Both the position numbers and the translations under genes were made by a program. From Crotalaria pallida (Eukaryota; Streptophyta; Magnoliopsida; Fabales; Fabaceae), in assembly GCA_037953625.1 (NCBI GenBank), contig CM075651.1:124400501-124464500 (forward strand): a stretch of 64,000 nucleotides of DNA, written 5' to 3'. Below the pieces are notes generated by a model that was given only the letters and a program-made list of their open reading frames with translations, had not been told where the DNA came from and did no database searches. Numbering within the stretch: position 1 is the first letter of the stretch; each line of letters starts with the position of its first letter. Shown here in pieces: positions 45,299-55,764 of this stretch.

Positions 45299-46843
45299 TG
45301 TTGGAAACCAACAAGCGACTCAATATAGTCTAGAGGGGGGGTGAATAGAATATTGAAGCCTTATTACAAATTTTTCGTCCACCTAAGAGAATGATTTTAT
45401 GAAAATAAATTTTCTTAAAAAATTCAAGTCAGATTACTCGAGTAACACAAGACTTCACTCGAGTAATACGCAAGCAAAAATAATTTCACTCGAGTATTCA
45501 GCAAATCACTCGAGTATTACGAAAGCTATTTTTAAATCACTCGAGTAACAGAAAACCTACTCGAGTATTGTTCATAAACTGAAAGCAGATTACTCGAGTG
45601 ACAAGAACTTTACTCGAGTAAACTGGGTAAAATTCAATTAAAACTCAGTTTTCAATGGAGTTCTTCAAGAATAACAATGCTATGATGATTCAACAAATTA
45701 TGAATGATTAATATGAACAATTTCAAGTAATATTAACATGCAATTTTAGATCAATTGAGTAGAATTAATAAAACCCCAATTCTAACCTAAAAATGCAATT
45801 GTTAATGAATTAATGCAATACAAGGAATGAAAATAAAAGAGACACAAGGATTTATCCTGGTTCACTTTCACCCACTTGAAAGCTACTCCAGTCCCCTCTT
45901 GAATCAAGAGAGATTCTTCACTAGAAATCTTCAAATGTAGATTTTACAATGTTTTAAGATGCAACTAGATTCTTAGTTCTCCTATCTTAAAACCCAACTC
46001 AAAGTGTGTACCAAACACTTTGATCTAATCTACCCCTTTTGAGAATTCTAGATTTCCTTGCTAATTGATTGAAGATGCTTCCAACCAATCCTCTTTTCTT
46101 GCTTTGATTTGATCCTCAAAGTCTTCCTTGTGAGATTCTTCACTTGTGTTGAAACTTCAATGATGCAATCATAAATTGCAAATCTTCAACAACCACTAAG
46201 AACAAAAATTATGATCTCAAGAATATTTGAACAATGAGAGAAATAGAGTGAAGAATGAAAAGTTTCTTGTTGAATCTTGATAGCTCTTGAAAGATGTAAA
46301 ATAGCTCTTGAATTGCTTTTGAAAGTGTATAGAAAATTGTAAGAATAAAAATGTCTATCCCTTGTGAAAGAGAAAATTATGTCCTTTTAAAATTTTCAAA
46401 CACTGATTGAATTACTCGAGTAAACCATATAACTTCACTCGATTAAAACATGTCAGATTAAGTTACTCGAGTGATGTGTAAACCATTACTCGATTAACCT
46501 GTCATGACATAAATTACTCGAGTGACCCAATACTCATTACTCGAGTAAACTGATCAGAATCTGAATAAAAACAAGGTTTTTCTAAAAGGATTTTCACAAA
46601 ACTTTTAATAGAGCTATTTAATCAAGATTTAAAGTATCTTCACTCTTAATCAAACATTATTTAAATATTCTTAAAATCACCTAAGCTACCCACACCAATG
46701 AGATGCATTGCATAAAAATAAAGATTACATTGAAATAGAATTAATAAACATCCTAATTCTAATCTTCATGTGGTGTAGCTTGCTTGTTGCCAATGTTGTT
46801 GCTTGGAGAGAGATTGTTAGCATCAAAACATGAGAATCCTACA
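45299..46843 (-). repeat. 3' LTR of K
   Basis: TGTTGGAAACCAACAAGCGA ... GAATCCTACA. It carries two clusters of ACTCGAGT-centred palindromes: 45430-45625 (core spacings 20-21 bp) and 46411-46549 (23 bp). It contains GAGGGGGGGTGAATAG near the outer end. Confidence 0.95.
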
Positions 46844-47290
46844 AACTCCCCCTTTTTGATGATGACAAACCTCCTTTTCAATTAAGCACTAAGTTTTAAC
46901 ATACTCCCCCTAAATGTAAAACACCTAGGAAAAATATAATAAAACTTAACCTACAAGAACAACATCAACAAAATATTCTCCCCCTTTTGGCATCATTAAA
47001 AAGATAAGAATTATGAGAAAAGTCCTTTGCCAAAAGTGGAAGGTAAGTAGTTCACAATGGTATAAAAAAAATATAACAATAAAGACAATACCAAAATAAA
47101 CCACAATAGTGCCTCAATGAATAAAAACGCACAACGAATATAGCACCATAATCCATAATATCAGAGTATCATACTATGCAGCAAATCATAGTGTAAAGCA
47201 AAAAGACATCAACCATAGCAAATAATCAAACGAAACTAACCAAATACCATTTGCGCTCTTTGGTTCGAAGACACACCTACAAGAAAGATA
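46844..47290 (-). other. 3' untranslated interior of K with three polypurine-like tracts
   Basis: On the minus strand: AAAAAGGGGGAGTT directly at the LTR (complement of 46844-46857), TTAGGGGGAGTATG (near 46900) and AAAAGGGGGAGAATA (near 46980). The first and last are next to a GATGCC or GTCATCATC motif, as in D. No coding sequence is present. Confidence 0.8.
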
Positions 47291-49087
47291 TCATTTGGTT
47301 GACTTAGGTACCCAAGTGGTCTTGGGTCCTTTGTTGTTAGCATGGGGAGAAGTCCCCTTAACAATCCAAATATATTCTCCGCTTGGTATACCAAATTTCT
47401 TTATATTACATTTATTCGTGGTATGCCCAAAGATCCCACAATAATGGCAAGTTGGGTTTTTAGAAATCTTATTCTTTGAAAATCCACCAACTTTGCGATA
47501 ATTGCGTTTCTTAGGTTTGGTATAGCCAAGACCGGATCTATTGCTATTGTTCCTTTGAGTTGAAAGCAAATGATCTAATGAAGTATCTCCTTTCATGAGC
47601 CTTGCAAGTCGATCATTCAAATTAAAAACTTCTTTTTCCAAAGACTTGCAATTTTCACAAGATGGAGTCTCATTTGATTTCAATTCACAATTGCATGTAG
47701 AGTTTGCATAAATGAGTTCAAGAGTTTCATTTTGAAGCTTAAGTTCTTCTAAATCTTTTTGAAGTTCAATTATCTTTTCATGTTGCTTCATTATGAAATT
47801 CTTTCTTTCAACATTTATTTTAGCAAGTTTCTTCAACTCTTTATGCATCTCTACATACACATTGTACAATTCATTGAATGAAGGAGAATTAGAACTAGAG
47901 CTAGCATCGGAAAGATAATCTACCTCATTGACGTTCTCACTTGATTTAATGCTCGAAGATTCCTCTTCATCAACCTTCGTCATCAAACATAGATTTGCAA
48001 GTTCTTCATCATCCGATGAGCTAGATGTTGATTGACTCTCCTCTTCATCCCATACTATGTAAGCCCTTTTTCCTTTAGATGAGTTGAACTTAGAGTTGTC
48101 ACCTTCTGACTTCTTAGAATGAGTTGGGCATTTTGATCGATAGTGACCAAGCTTTCCACACCCATGACACTTGATGTGATCCTTGTTAGTCTTATTTCTT
48201 GGTTGAGAGTCCTTAGAATCTCTTTGTCTATTCTTATTAAAGTTTCCCTTTCTCTTAAAGAACCTACCAAGCTTTTTAACTAGCAAGCCAAGGGTCTCAT
48301 CATCTATATCGGAGTCCGAGTCATCCACTTGAGAGTTTTCCTCTTGTGCCTTAAGAGATTTTGAAGTTGATTTAAGAGCAATCCCCTTTTTATTTCTATC
48401 GGCATCTTCATTCATGGATAACCGTCCAAGCTCCATTTCATGCTCTTGAAGCTTTCCGAATAGAGTTGCTAAGTCAATTTGATCCACGTCTCTAGCTTCC
48501 ATAATGGCCGTCACCTTAGGTTGCCATTCCCTGCTAAGACATCTCAAAATCTTATTAACAACTTCACCATTAGTAATAACTTTTCCAAGTGCAGAAAGAT
48601 GATTTATAATATGAGTGAACCGCTTTTGCATGTCACCTATGTTTTCATTAGGTAGCATACGAAAGAGTTCATATTCATGCATGAGTGTATTTAGCCTAGC
48701 ACTTCTAACCTCCGAAGTACCCTCATGTGTGACTTGTAATGTGTCCCACATTTGTTTAACATCAACACATTGAGATACTCGAAAGAACTCATCATAAGAA
48801 AGAGCGGACATGATGATATTTTTAGCTTTTAAATCAAATGCAACTTTCTTCTTATCATCATTGTCCCAACTCGATTGTGGTTTGATCGAAACAACATCAT
48901 TTACTTTCGTTTGAGGAACAAAAGGTCCATTCTCTATGGCGTTCCAAATTTCCATATCTATGGCTTGAATAAAAATTTTCATGCGGACCTTCCAATAAGC
49001 GTAACCCTCACCATTGAATAGTGGAGGACGATTAATGGAAGTTCCTTCACCACCAAAAGGATTTGAAATTGAGCCCATTGTTTCCAA
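47291..49087 (-). CDS. gag: Gag polyprotein of K, two zinc knuckles
   Basis: 598 residues, intact, start METMGSISNPFGGEG. Order: Copia gag N-terminus (FNGEGYAYWKVRMKIFIQA, about 26-44), UBN2-like helical core (MWDTLQVTHEGT, FTHIINHLSALGKV; about 70-240), basic linker, zinc knuckle CHGCGKLGHYRSKC (about 305-318), acidic/Ser-rich region, a Lys/Glu/Leu-rich coiled-coil segment (about 410-480), a second knuckle CHYCGIFGHTTNKC (about 546-559) and a basic end with TTWVPKSTK. It would form the virus-like particle and bind RNA. The long C-terminal extension with a coil and a second knuckle is a Sirevirus trait. The stop follows directly, with no pol fused or in another frame. Confidence 0.93.
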   Translation of the reverse strand: METMGSISNPFGGEGTSINRPPLFNGEGYAYWKVRMKIFIQAIDMEIWNAIENGPFVPQTKVNDVVSIKPQSSWDNDDKKKVAFDLKAKNIIMSALSYDEFFRVSQCVDVKQMWDTLQVTHEGTSEVRSARLNTLMHEYELFRMLPNENIGDMQKRFTHIINHLSALGKVITNGEVVNKILRCLSREWQPKVTAIMEARDVDQIDLATLFGKLQEHEMELGRLSMNEDADRNKKGIALKSTSKSLKAQEENSQVDDSDSDIDDETLGLLVKKLGRFFKRKGNFNKNRQRDSKDSQPRNKTNKDHIKCHGCGKLGHYRSKCPTHSKKSEGDNSKFNSSKGKRAYIVWDEEESQSTSSSSDDEELANLCLMTKVDEEESSSIKSSENVNEVDYLSDASSSSNSPSFNELYNVYVEMHKELKKLAKINVERKNFIMKQHEKIIELQKDLEELKLQNETLELIYANSTCNCELKSNETPSCENCKSLEKEVFNLNDRLARLMKGDTSLDHLLSTQRNNSNRSGLGYTKPKKRNYRKVGGFSKNKISKNPTCHYCGIFGHTTNKCNIKKFGIPSGEYIWIVKGTSPHANNKGPKTTWVPKSTK

Positions 49088-49138
49088 GTAAAAGGATCTT
49101 TTCGAAAAAGCTTTTTAAGGCTCGGATTTTTCGTCCGA

Positions 49139-49150
49139 GCTCTGATACCA
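49139..49150 (-). other. Primer binding site of K (initiator tRNA-Met)
   Basis: The minus strand reads TGGTATCAGAGC, two bases from the end of the 5' LTR (CAACA AG TGGTATC). The following bases (TCGGACGAAAAATCCGAGC) form a short perfect inverted repeat close to the primer site. Confidence 0.93.
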
Positions 49151-49152
49151 CT

Positions 49153-50697
49153 TGTTGGAAACCAACAAGCGGCTCAATATAGTCTAGAGGGGGGGTGAAT
49201 AGAATATTGAAGCCTTATTACAGATTTTTCGTCCACCTAAGAGAATGATTTTATGAAAATAAATTTTCTTAAAAAATTCAAGTCAGATTACTCGAGTAAC
49301 TCAAGACTTCACTCGAGTAATACGCAAGAAAAAATAATTTCACTCGAGTATTCAGCAAATCACTCGAGTATTACGAAAGCTATTTTTAAATCACTCGAGT
49401 AACAGAAAACCTACTCGAGTATTGTTCATAAACTGAAAGCAGATTACTCGAGTGACAAGAACTTTACTCGAGTAAACTGGGTAAAATTCAATTAAAACTC
49501 AGTTTTCAATGGAGTTCTTCAAGAATAACAATGCTATGATGATTCAACAAATTATGAATGATTAATATGAACAATTTCAAGTAATATTAACATGCAATTT
49601 TAGATCAATTGAGTAGAATTAATAAAACCCCAATTCTAACCTAAAAATGCAATTGTTAATGAATTAATGCAATACAAGGAATGAAAATAAAAGAGACACA
49701 AGGATTTATCCTGGTTCACTTTCACCCACTTGAAAGCTACTCCAGTCCCCTCTTGAATCAAGAGAGATTCTTCACTAGAAATCTTCAAATGTAGATTTTA
49801 CAATGTTTTAAGATGCAACTAGATTCTTAGTTCTCCTATCTTAAAACCCAACTCAAAGTGTGTATCAAACACTTTGATCTAATCTACCCCTTTTGAGAAT
49901 TCTAGATTTCCTTGCTAATTGATTGAAGATGCTTCCAACCAATCCTCTTTTCTTGCTTTGATTTGATCCTCAAAGTCTTCCTTGTGAGATTCTTCACTTG
50001 TGTTGAAACTTCAATGATGCAATCATAAATTGCAAATCTTCAACAACCACTAAGAACAAAAATTATGATCTCAAGAATATTTGAACAATGAGAGAAATAG
50101 AGTGAAGAATGAAAAGTTTCTTGTTGAATCTTGATAGCTATTGAAAGATGTAAAATAGCTCTTGAATTGCTTTTGAAAGTGTATAGAAAATTGTAAGAAT
50201 AAAAATGTCTATCCCTTGTGAAAGAGAAAATTATGTCCTTTTAAAATTTTCAAACACTGATTGAATTACTCGAGTAAACCATATAACTTCACTCGATTAA
50301 AACATGTCAGATTAAGTTACTCGTGTGATGTGTAAACCATTATTCGATTAACCTGTCATGACATAAATTACTCGAGTGACCCAATACTCATTACTCGAGT
50401 AAACTGATCAGAATCTGAATAAAAACAAGGTTTTTCTAAAAGGATTTTCACAAAACTTTTAATAGAGCTATTTAATCAAGATTTAAAGTATCTTCACTCT
50501 TAATCAAACATTATTTAAATATTCTTAAAATCACCTAAGCTACCCACACCAATGAGATGCATTGCATAAAAATAAAGATTACATTGAAATAGAATTAATA
50601 AACATCCTAATTCTAATCTTCATGTGGTGTAGCTTGCTTGTTGCCAATGTTGTTGCTTGGAGAGAGATTGTTAGCATCAAAACATGAGAATCCTACA
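49153..50697 (-). repeat. 5' LTR of K
   Basis: Same length as the other LTR (1545 bp). The differences I see include GCGGCT for GCGACT, AACTCAAG for AACACAAG, GTATCAAAC for GTACCAAAC, and two that damage palindromes (CTCGTG for CTCGAG near 50322, ATTCG for ACTCG near 50342). Confidence 0.95.
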
Positions 50698-51095
50698 AAA
50701 TCTCCCCATCTCTAAGAATTTGAGGTAAGGAGGTTTGTGTTACCATATTCTAGGGGGTAGATTGTATTGTGTATATAGTGAGTTGCTAAGAGTTATGTGT
50801 TAGTCAAGATTAAAAACCCTAGGATAGATAATTTTGTATGAAAGTATTTAGATGTGTTATTTTGTGCTTAAATGTTATTGTTGATACTTGATTTGTGTGA
50901 TTTGTTATCTTGCTAAATTACATTGAAAACCTAGAATTTAAAAATGATAATGATTATGATGTTATGAATTAGAATGAATGTCTCTTTGGAAAATTAAAAG
51001 TATGATTACATGATGAAATTGATAAATTCATGAGGATGACTACAAATGAAATAATTGAATATGAAATTAAAAGATTTAAAGGAAAAAGAGTGTGT

Positions 51096-51366
51096 GATCC
51101 AGATCTTGTAAGACGTTGTCCGTAGGAGACTGTACGCATTGATCGCGTAAGACACACTTGATGTGCCGCTGTAAGATGTTGTCCGAAAGAAACTGTACGC
51201 AATTATGGACACACACACCATATACTAATTAAATGTATAATTGGATTGTGCCTCTCCAGATCTTGTAAGACGTTGTCCGTAGGAGACTATACGCATAGAT
51301 CGCGTAAGATGCACTTGATGCGCTGTTGTAAGACGTTGTCCGAAGGAGACTGTACGCAATGATGGA
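51096..51366 (+). repeat. Tandem repeat in H 3' LTR
   Basis: Two units begin CCAGATCTTGTAAGACGTTG (51099, 51258), each followed by GTCCGTAGGAGACTRTACGCAT, GATCGCGTAAGA, CACTTGATG and a second TGTAAGAYGTTGTCCGAA. The reverse complement shares GTCTTAC, GATCAATGC and GCACAT with the G LTR array, so both arrays descend from one LTR module. Confidence 0.75.
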
Positions 51367-52157
51367 AATCCACGTAATAAATTCTAAAAATCTTTGCAAA
51401 ACTCAATGAGTATATGAATAGAAAAGAGTTGTGAAATTAATCAAGAGATTCAGAAAAGTGTAAATTTGTATAGATTGGAAATGTATGAAATAATGAAATT
51501 AAAACTATAAAGGAGCTATTTTTGTATTGAAATGGAATAAATTGAATCGTTTGGGAATGCTTATTGGATTATGTGCGTTATATGACTAGATGTGTTTGGC
51601 TTGGTGGTTCAGTATAGCATAATAGAAACTGCTTCCCTATTTTATTGTGTAATGCTCACCTCCTTACCAGTTTTCAGGTACTGAGCTGGAGCATACACCA
51701 GGATCGGCCGAGCAGGATTACTCTCCCTCACAGGGAGAGTAGGGTTGTTATGGGGGTCTAGCATATTATGGACCTAAGCCTTATATATTCTTTTGATGTG
51801 GATTTATTGTATATATTTTTGATTGAGGCTTAGGGTATTTTGTTTTTGATAGAGTTTATATGTTTTGATTATTGATACTTAACTTTGTCTTTCCGCTGAT
51901 ACTCTGGATACTTGATGCACTGTTATATCTTGGAGCCCATTGGGCCATGCTATGATTTACAAATATTTGAAGCAAAGCCCTGCTGGCTACTGGATGTTCA
52001 TTTGATAATGTTTTTCACAGGTTAAATTTTGGAATAGTCCGAAAAACAAACAAAACTCCGCCCATTTGACGGATGATTTTATTAAATTAAAAAGGAATTT
52101 TTATGTTCACATTTTTAATAATGGGGAATTTAAGGGTAATAATTATAGGGTGTTACA

Positions 52158-53781
52158 CCAGGCAAAAGTAAAACAAAAATTCAGAGCTCTAGACTCCTTC
52201 CCCTATTAGGATGTATCAATCCAATCATGAAACTCGGCTCACTCTCTTCAAAAACTTTTCTTCACAAGCAAATAATCTGATCAAAACAGGTTAAAGGGGC
52301 AATCTCCAAGAAAACAATGTGGCTAGCAAACAATTCACATCTCACAAATTCCTCTCATGTGTATCAAGGTTAAAAATTCTGCCCTTAAGTTCTAACAATT
52401 AACAATGTGTTACCATAAGCTTGACCATAAACCGAAATCTTCACTGAATTTATTGAAAACATGCACAAATCAAAAGGTCTTAATTTTTGTTGTAATGGGG
52501 CCACGGCTAAAAGATCAAGGTTTGATAAAGAAGGAAGGGATACAAAAAGGGCTTAATCAATACAATCATAAAAAAAAATTCTTTTTAAAACTCACAAATG
52601 GAGCAATTAGATGCAACAATCGATCACATATCCACTCCAATTCAAATATCCTTTCTTTTCTTTTTCATTCATTCATTCTACTCTCTTCTTCATTTTTTTT
52701 ATTTTTTTTATTTATTTTTTTAGAAGGGATATAGAACTCATTTCATTCATTTTTTCACACTTTAGCACTTTTTCTCATCTTTTTCACAACATTCCTCATA
52801 ATTGCTCCGTCATAAATTCCAAAGGTACTTCACAAGAATAATTCAATTTATGCAGGGTACCAAGGAAAATCATCAAAACTCAAAGGCTCAAAGTGGGCAA
52901 CTAAGGGAACATTATTTTTCAAAAATTGTTGAAGGCCACAAAAACACAATCCTAAATGCCTTAATCATATTCATGCATGTAATAATATATCAATCTTAAA
53001 ATGGTCACAGGTCAAGTTCTAGAACACATAGTCAAAGTGAATGCACTCATGAAAGAAATAGGGGTTTAAAATTTAGTCATCAATTATCAATTATCAATTA
53101 CTACCCCTTTTGTGTATAAGCCCAAAATCTCACAGGTAAGGACAGTTTGTTAATCACATATTCTCAAAGAGTTTGCCCAAGTAACCAATTTTTAAAAGAA
53201 TCACTCATTCAATCCAAGCAGTTTATTTTAGAGAAGTGAGCTTCGTTCCTAAACCAGACATCTAAACCTAATAAAAGAAAGAAAATCCTAAGCCTAGAAG
53301 AATTACTTACATCTGCCAGGACACAACTAACACCAAGCTAGGGAGAATCATCAAATCATGAAAAAAATTTTATTTTGGTGGACTCCCCCAAACATAGAAT
53401 TTAGCTTGTCCTCAAGCAACACACGAAACCTAAACTACAAAATAAAAGAAAGAATAAAAGAAAGATGGTAAACTTCCCTCAACATTCAAATTGGTCCCTG
53501 TAAAAGACAAGGGAGAAAACTCCCCCAAACTTATTCACCTGCATAACAATTAATCTCAAAGTGCAACAGACACCGCACCAAGCATAGGTAAAATTGCATA
53601 ATATTGACCAGAAATATGAGAGAAATATAACCATAACGAAAATGGAACAACATAATTTTTTTTGGTGGTACAGGTCCATAAATACGCAACAGAAGTACTG
53701 AGGTCACAAATCAAGTCTAAACAAAATAACCACCCACAAATCACTACCCAACAGAACTAACGACTACACCACACCTCATGA
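52158..53781 (-). other. Untranslated region of element A downstream of the env-like ORF
   Basis: Non-coding. 52158-53450 aligns with 8270-9500 of A2. The small ORFs here (52405-52999) are low-complexity A/T translations. CTCCCCCAAAC purine-complement tracts occur near 53383 and 53520. Confidence 0.65.
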
Positions 53782-54970
53782 TTACATCCCAGCACCACCA
53801 TCCGGCATATCCTCAGAAGAAGAGGAATTGTACAACATATGCAACTCCTCAGCAGTATAGGGTGGAAGGTGAAAGGGGACACCCACCTGCTCACCCATAG
53901 CACGCTGATGCGCATCCCGCTCCTGGTTCCTGTGCATCTCCATCTGAAAATACTCAATTTGCCTGCTTTGATGGCGCAACAGCCGCGCCATCATGCGAGA
54001 CATATCATCCATCACCCCCGTGTGGGGTGCATGAGGAGCAGGAACTGGAGAAGCATCAGGAACAGGAACTGGAGGAGCATCTACTAGTGCTCCTTGGCCT
54101 AGCTCTGCACTAGCTATCTTCTCATACTTTGCCAGTGTCTTGTGAGTCATCTGAGCAGTGCTCCTAAGATCGCGCAAATCATCCGCAAAATAAACACCAG
54201 CAGAATCACAGAGCTTGGTAATCAACCAAGGCAGTCCAAAGGTACCCGGCTTGCTCTCCCGGGCTAAGTGAAAAATGTACTCTGACATCAACCACGCAAC
54301 ATCCACTTGCATCTCATCATAAAGACCATAAACTATCTGGAGAATAGATGGCTTACACTCATACTCATGGTATTGCGGGTAGATATTGTGCATAATGAAA
54401 TGAGCCCAGAATCTCGCCCAAGGTTTCAAATGCTTAGCATAGACATGCTTCACTGAATTGTTCCCCGTAGTTCCAATCTTTCCCGGATAGAAAAAAGGCA
54501 TTTTTCAAATCTTCAAAATCATCATTGTTAAGAGTGGAACTATGGTAGTGCAAAACAAAATCAGTTTCAGCAGTGTAATCAGGAAGCTCTAAGACTCGAG
54601 CAATAGTGTGTGCGTCATACGATATCTCTTTCCCCCGCACCAACCTCAAACGGCATCCTAGGTTCTTCAACGCACGATAATAAGCATGAGCAAAGAACTC
54701 CCATACCAAGGACTTGCTAAGGGTACACTCAGGTTCTTTAGTGAAAGCGGTCCATTGGTTGGTACGGATTGGTGTAGCGAGGTTAGCATCCCCAAGTAAA
54801 TAAGGGTTCTCAATGATACCCTCAGCAACAACTCCTTTCCCCTTGCATTGTGCATCATAAAACACCTTAACCTTTGGGTGCTCAAAAATTCTCCTAGTTG
54901 AAGATGTTGGTGCACTAAGTTTTGCTCTCTTTCCTTTGTCTCTATTGGTTGACATGATGTTCAAACTCAC
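53782..54970 (-). pseudogene. Env-position ORF of element A ('putative plant transposon protein' family), frameshifted
   Basis: Two overlapping frames make one protein of about 395 residues. The N-terminal frame (54970-54434) starts MSTNRDKGKRAKLSAPTSST (second Met) and has LVWEFFAHAYYRAL and VRGKEISYDAHTIARVLELP. The C-terminal frame (54501-53782) has KPWARFWAHFIMHNIYPQ and GLPWLITKLCDSAGV, then a Pro/Ala-rich and Met-rich tail. A one-base shift at about 54480-54500 separates them. It lies downstream of integrase, the position of env-like genes in Athila/Calypso elements. The domain layout resembles that of the D ORFs at 22181-24963. I see no signal peptide or clear membrane anchor, so an envelope role is not supported. 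Confidence 0.75.
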
Positions 54971-55764
54971 TCAGGCAATTATACAAACACCTAGTGTGCA
55001 CAAAGGAGGACAAGGCTCTAAAATTCTAATGCAAGGTCTAAACTCCCTAATAATCACTAATCCAAACCAGAGATACTAGGAATCAAGAGGAGAACTAAAA
55101 CTAATGCCCAGAATCGTGAGGAATTAAGGAAAACCGAATTTACCTCACTCAATGAAGACCAAACCGCATGGAGAAGAGAAGATTGAATGTTACATTCACC
55201 AAGAAGAGAGAGAAAAAGCGGATCCGTGGAAGGAAAATGAATAGAGAAAATAGTGTGGTCTAGGTTATGGTGGAAGAGGGTTGTGGGTTTTGGAATGGAG
55301 GGGGGAAGGGAGAAAAGAGAAGAATATCGAATGGAAGAGGGAGGAATGAGATTAGGGTTCAAATTGCCCCTTTTTGTGCAGCTGGATATGACGCTGTGTG
55401 CCTGAGCGCAAGAGTTTGAACCCCTTTTTTATTTTTTGAACCCCAGTGCGCCTAAGCGCGGTATGACATGCGCTTGGGCGCCAAACTCCCTGTCTGGTCC
55501 CCTTTTTTTTCTTAAATTAAAACTAATTTCCACCCCCCTTTTGGCTCGTGTAACCTAACCGCGCTTGGGCGTCCATGAGACGCGCCTAGGCGTGTGTTAC
55601 AGACCTGTACCACAAATTTTTTTTTTATGAAAGCAAGAAATCCTACGCTAAAAAAAATAATAAATAAAATAAAATAGCTACGAAAGGATTAGTTACCACT
55701 GGGTTGCCTCTGAGAAAGCGCTTTTTTAACGTCCCGAGCCTGACGGATGACACTTTCTCAAGAA
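54971..55764 (-). other. Spacer of element A between integrase and env-position ORF, with GC palindrome pairs
   Basis: No coding sequence. GC-rich motifs occur at GTGTGCCTGAGCGCA (near 55394), GCGCCTAAGCGC at 55448 with GCGCTTGGGCGC at 55470 (22 bp), and GCGCTTGGGCGT at 55561 with GCGCCTAGGCGT at 55582 (21 bp). On the minus strand the purine/pyrimidine-biased stretch at 55190-55360 may be a leader for the env-position ORF. Confidence 0.6.

Larger units (their letters stand above)
45299..50697 (-). mobile_element. Element K: complete gag-only Sirevirus (non-autonomous), young
   Basis: Two 1545-bp LTRs (45299-46843, 49153-50697) surround a 2.3-kb interior with a primer site, a single gag ORF and polypurine tracts. 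Target duplication AAATC lies at 45294-45298 and 50698-50702. I count eight substitutions and no indels between the LTRs, about 0.5%. No protease, integrase or reverse transcriptase is present: the interior ends 447 bp after the gag stop. It therefore depends on another element for pol. It is the best preserved element in the window. Confidence 0.95.
6328..52157 (+). mobile_element. Element H: chromodomain Ty3/gypsy (Tekay-like) retrotransposon, heavily nested and partly deleted
   Basis: H starts TGTAACATCCTC at 6328 and ends GGTGTTACA at 52157, flanked by the duplication CCAGG (6323-6327 and 52158-52162). What remains is the first 479 bp of the 5' LTR (6328-6806), an integrase gene split by G (about 26015-26245 and 41490-42550), a polypurine tract, and a complete 3' LTR of about 2.4 kb interrupted by S1 and K. 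Gag, protease and reverse transcriptase are missing. They were probably lost in a deletion whose scar is at 26014-26020. G belongs to the same broad family: the integrases align well and the LTR tandem arrays and LTR ends are related. Confidence 0.85.
42587..52157 (+). repeat. 3' LTR of element H, interrupted by S1 and K
   Basis: Pieces: 42587-42595, 44350-45298 and 50698-52157. With both insertions and their duplicated 5-bp targets removed it is about 2.4 kb. The first pieces match 6328-6806. The last piece (50703-52157) shares with G's LTR the CTCACCTCCTTACCAGTTTTCAGGTACTGAG tract in parts and the CTCTCCCTCACAGGGAGAG hairpin (51721-51740; reverse complement near 26511-26530). It contains the GTAATCGATTAC cluster at 44516-44751, which G's LTR lacks. 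Confidence 0.88.

Noticed and set aside
53782..54970. Calling the env-position ORF of A a retroviral envelope protein
   Set aside because: Position is the only support: I see no signal peptide, transmembrane anchor or cleavage site, and its motifs match the 'putative plant transposon protein' family instead.
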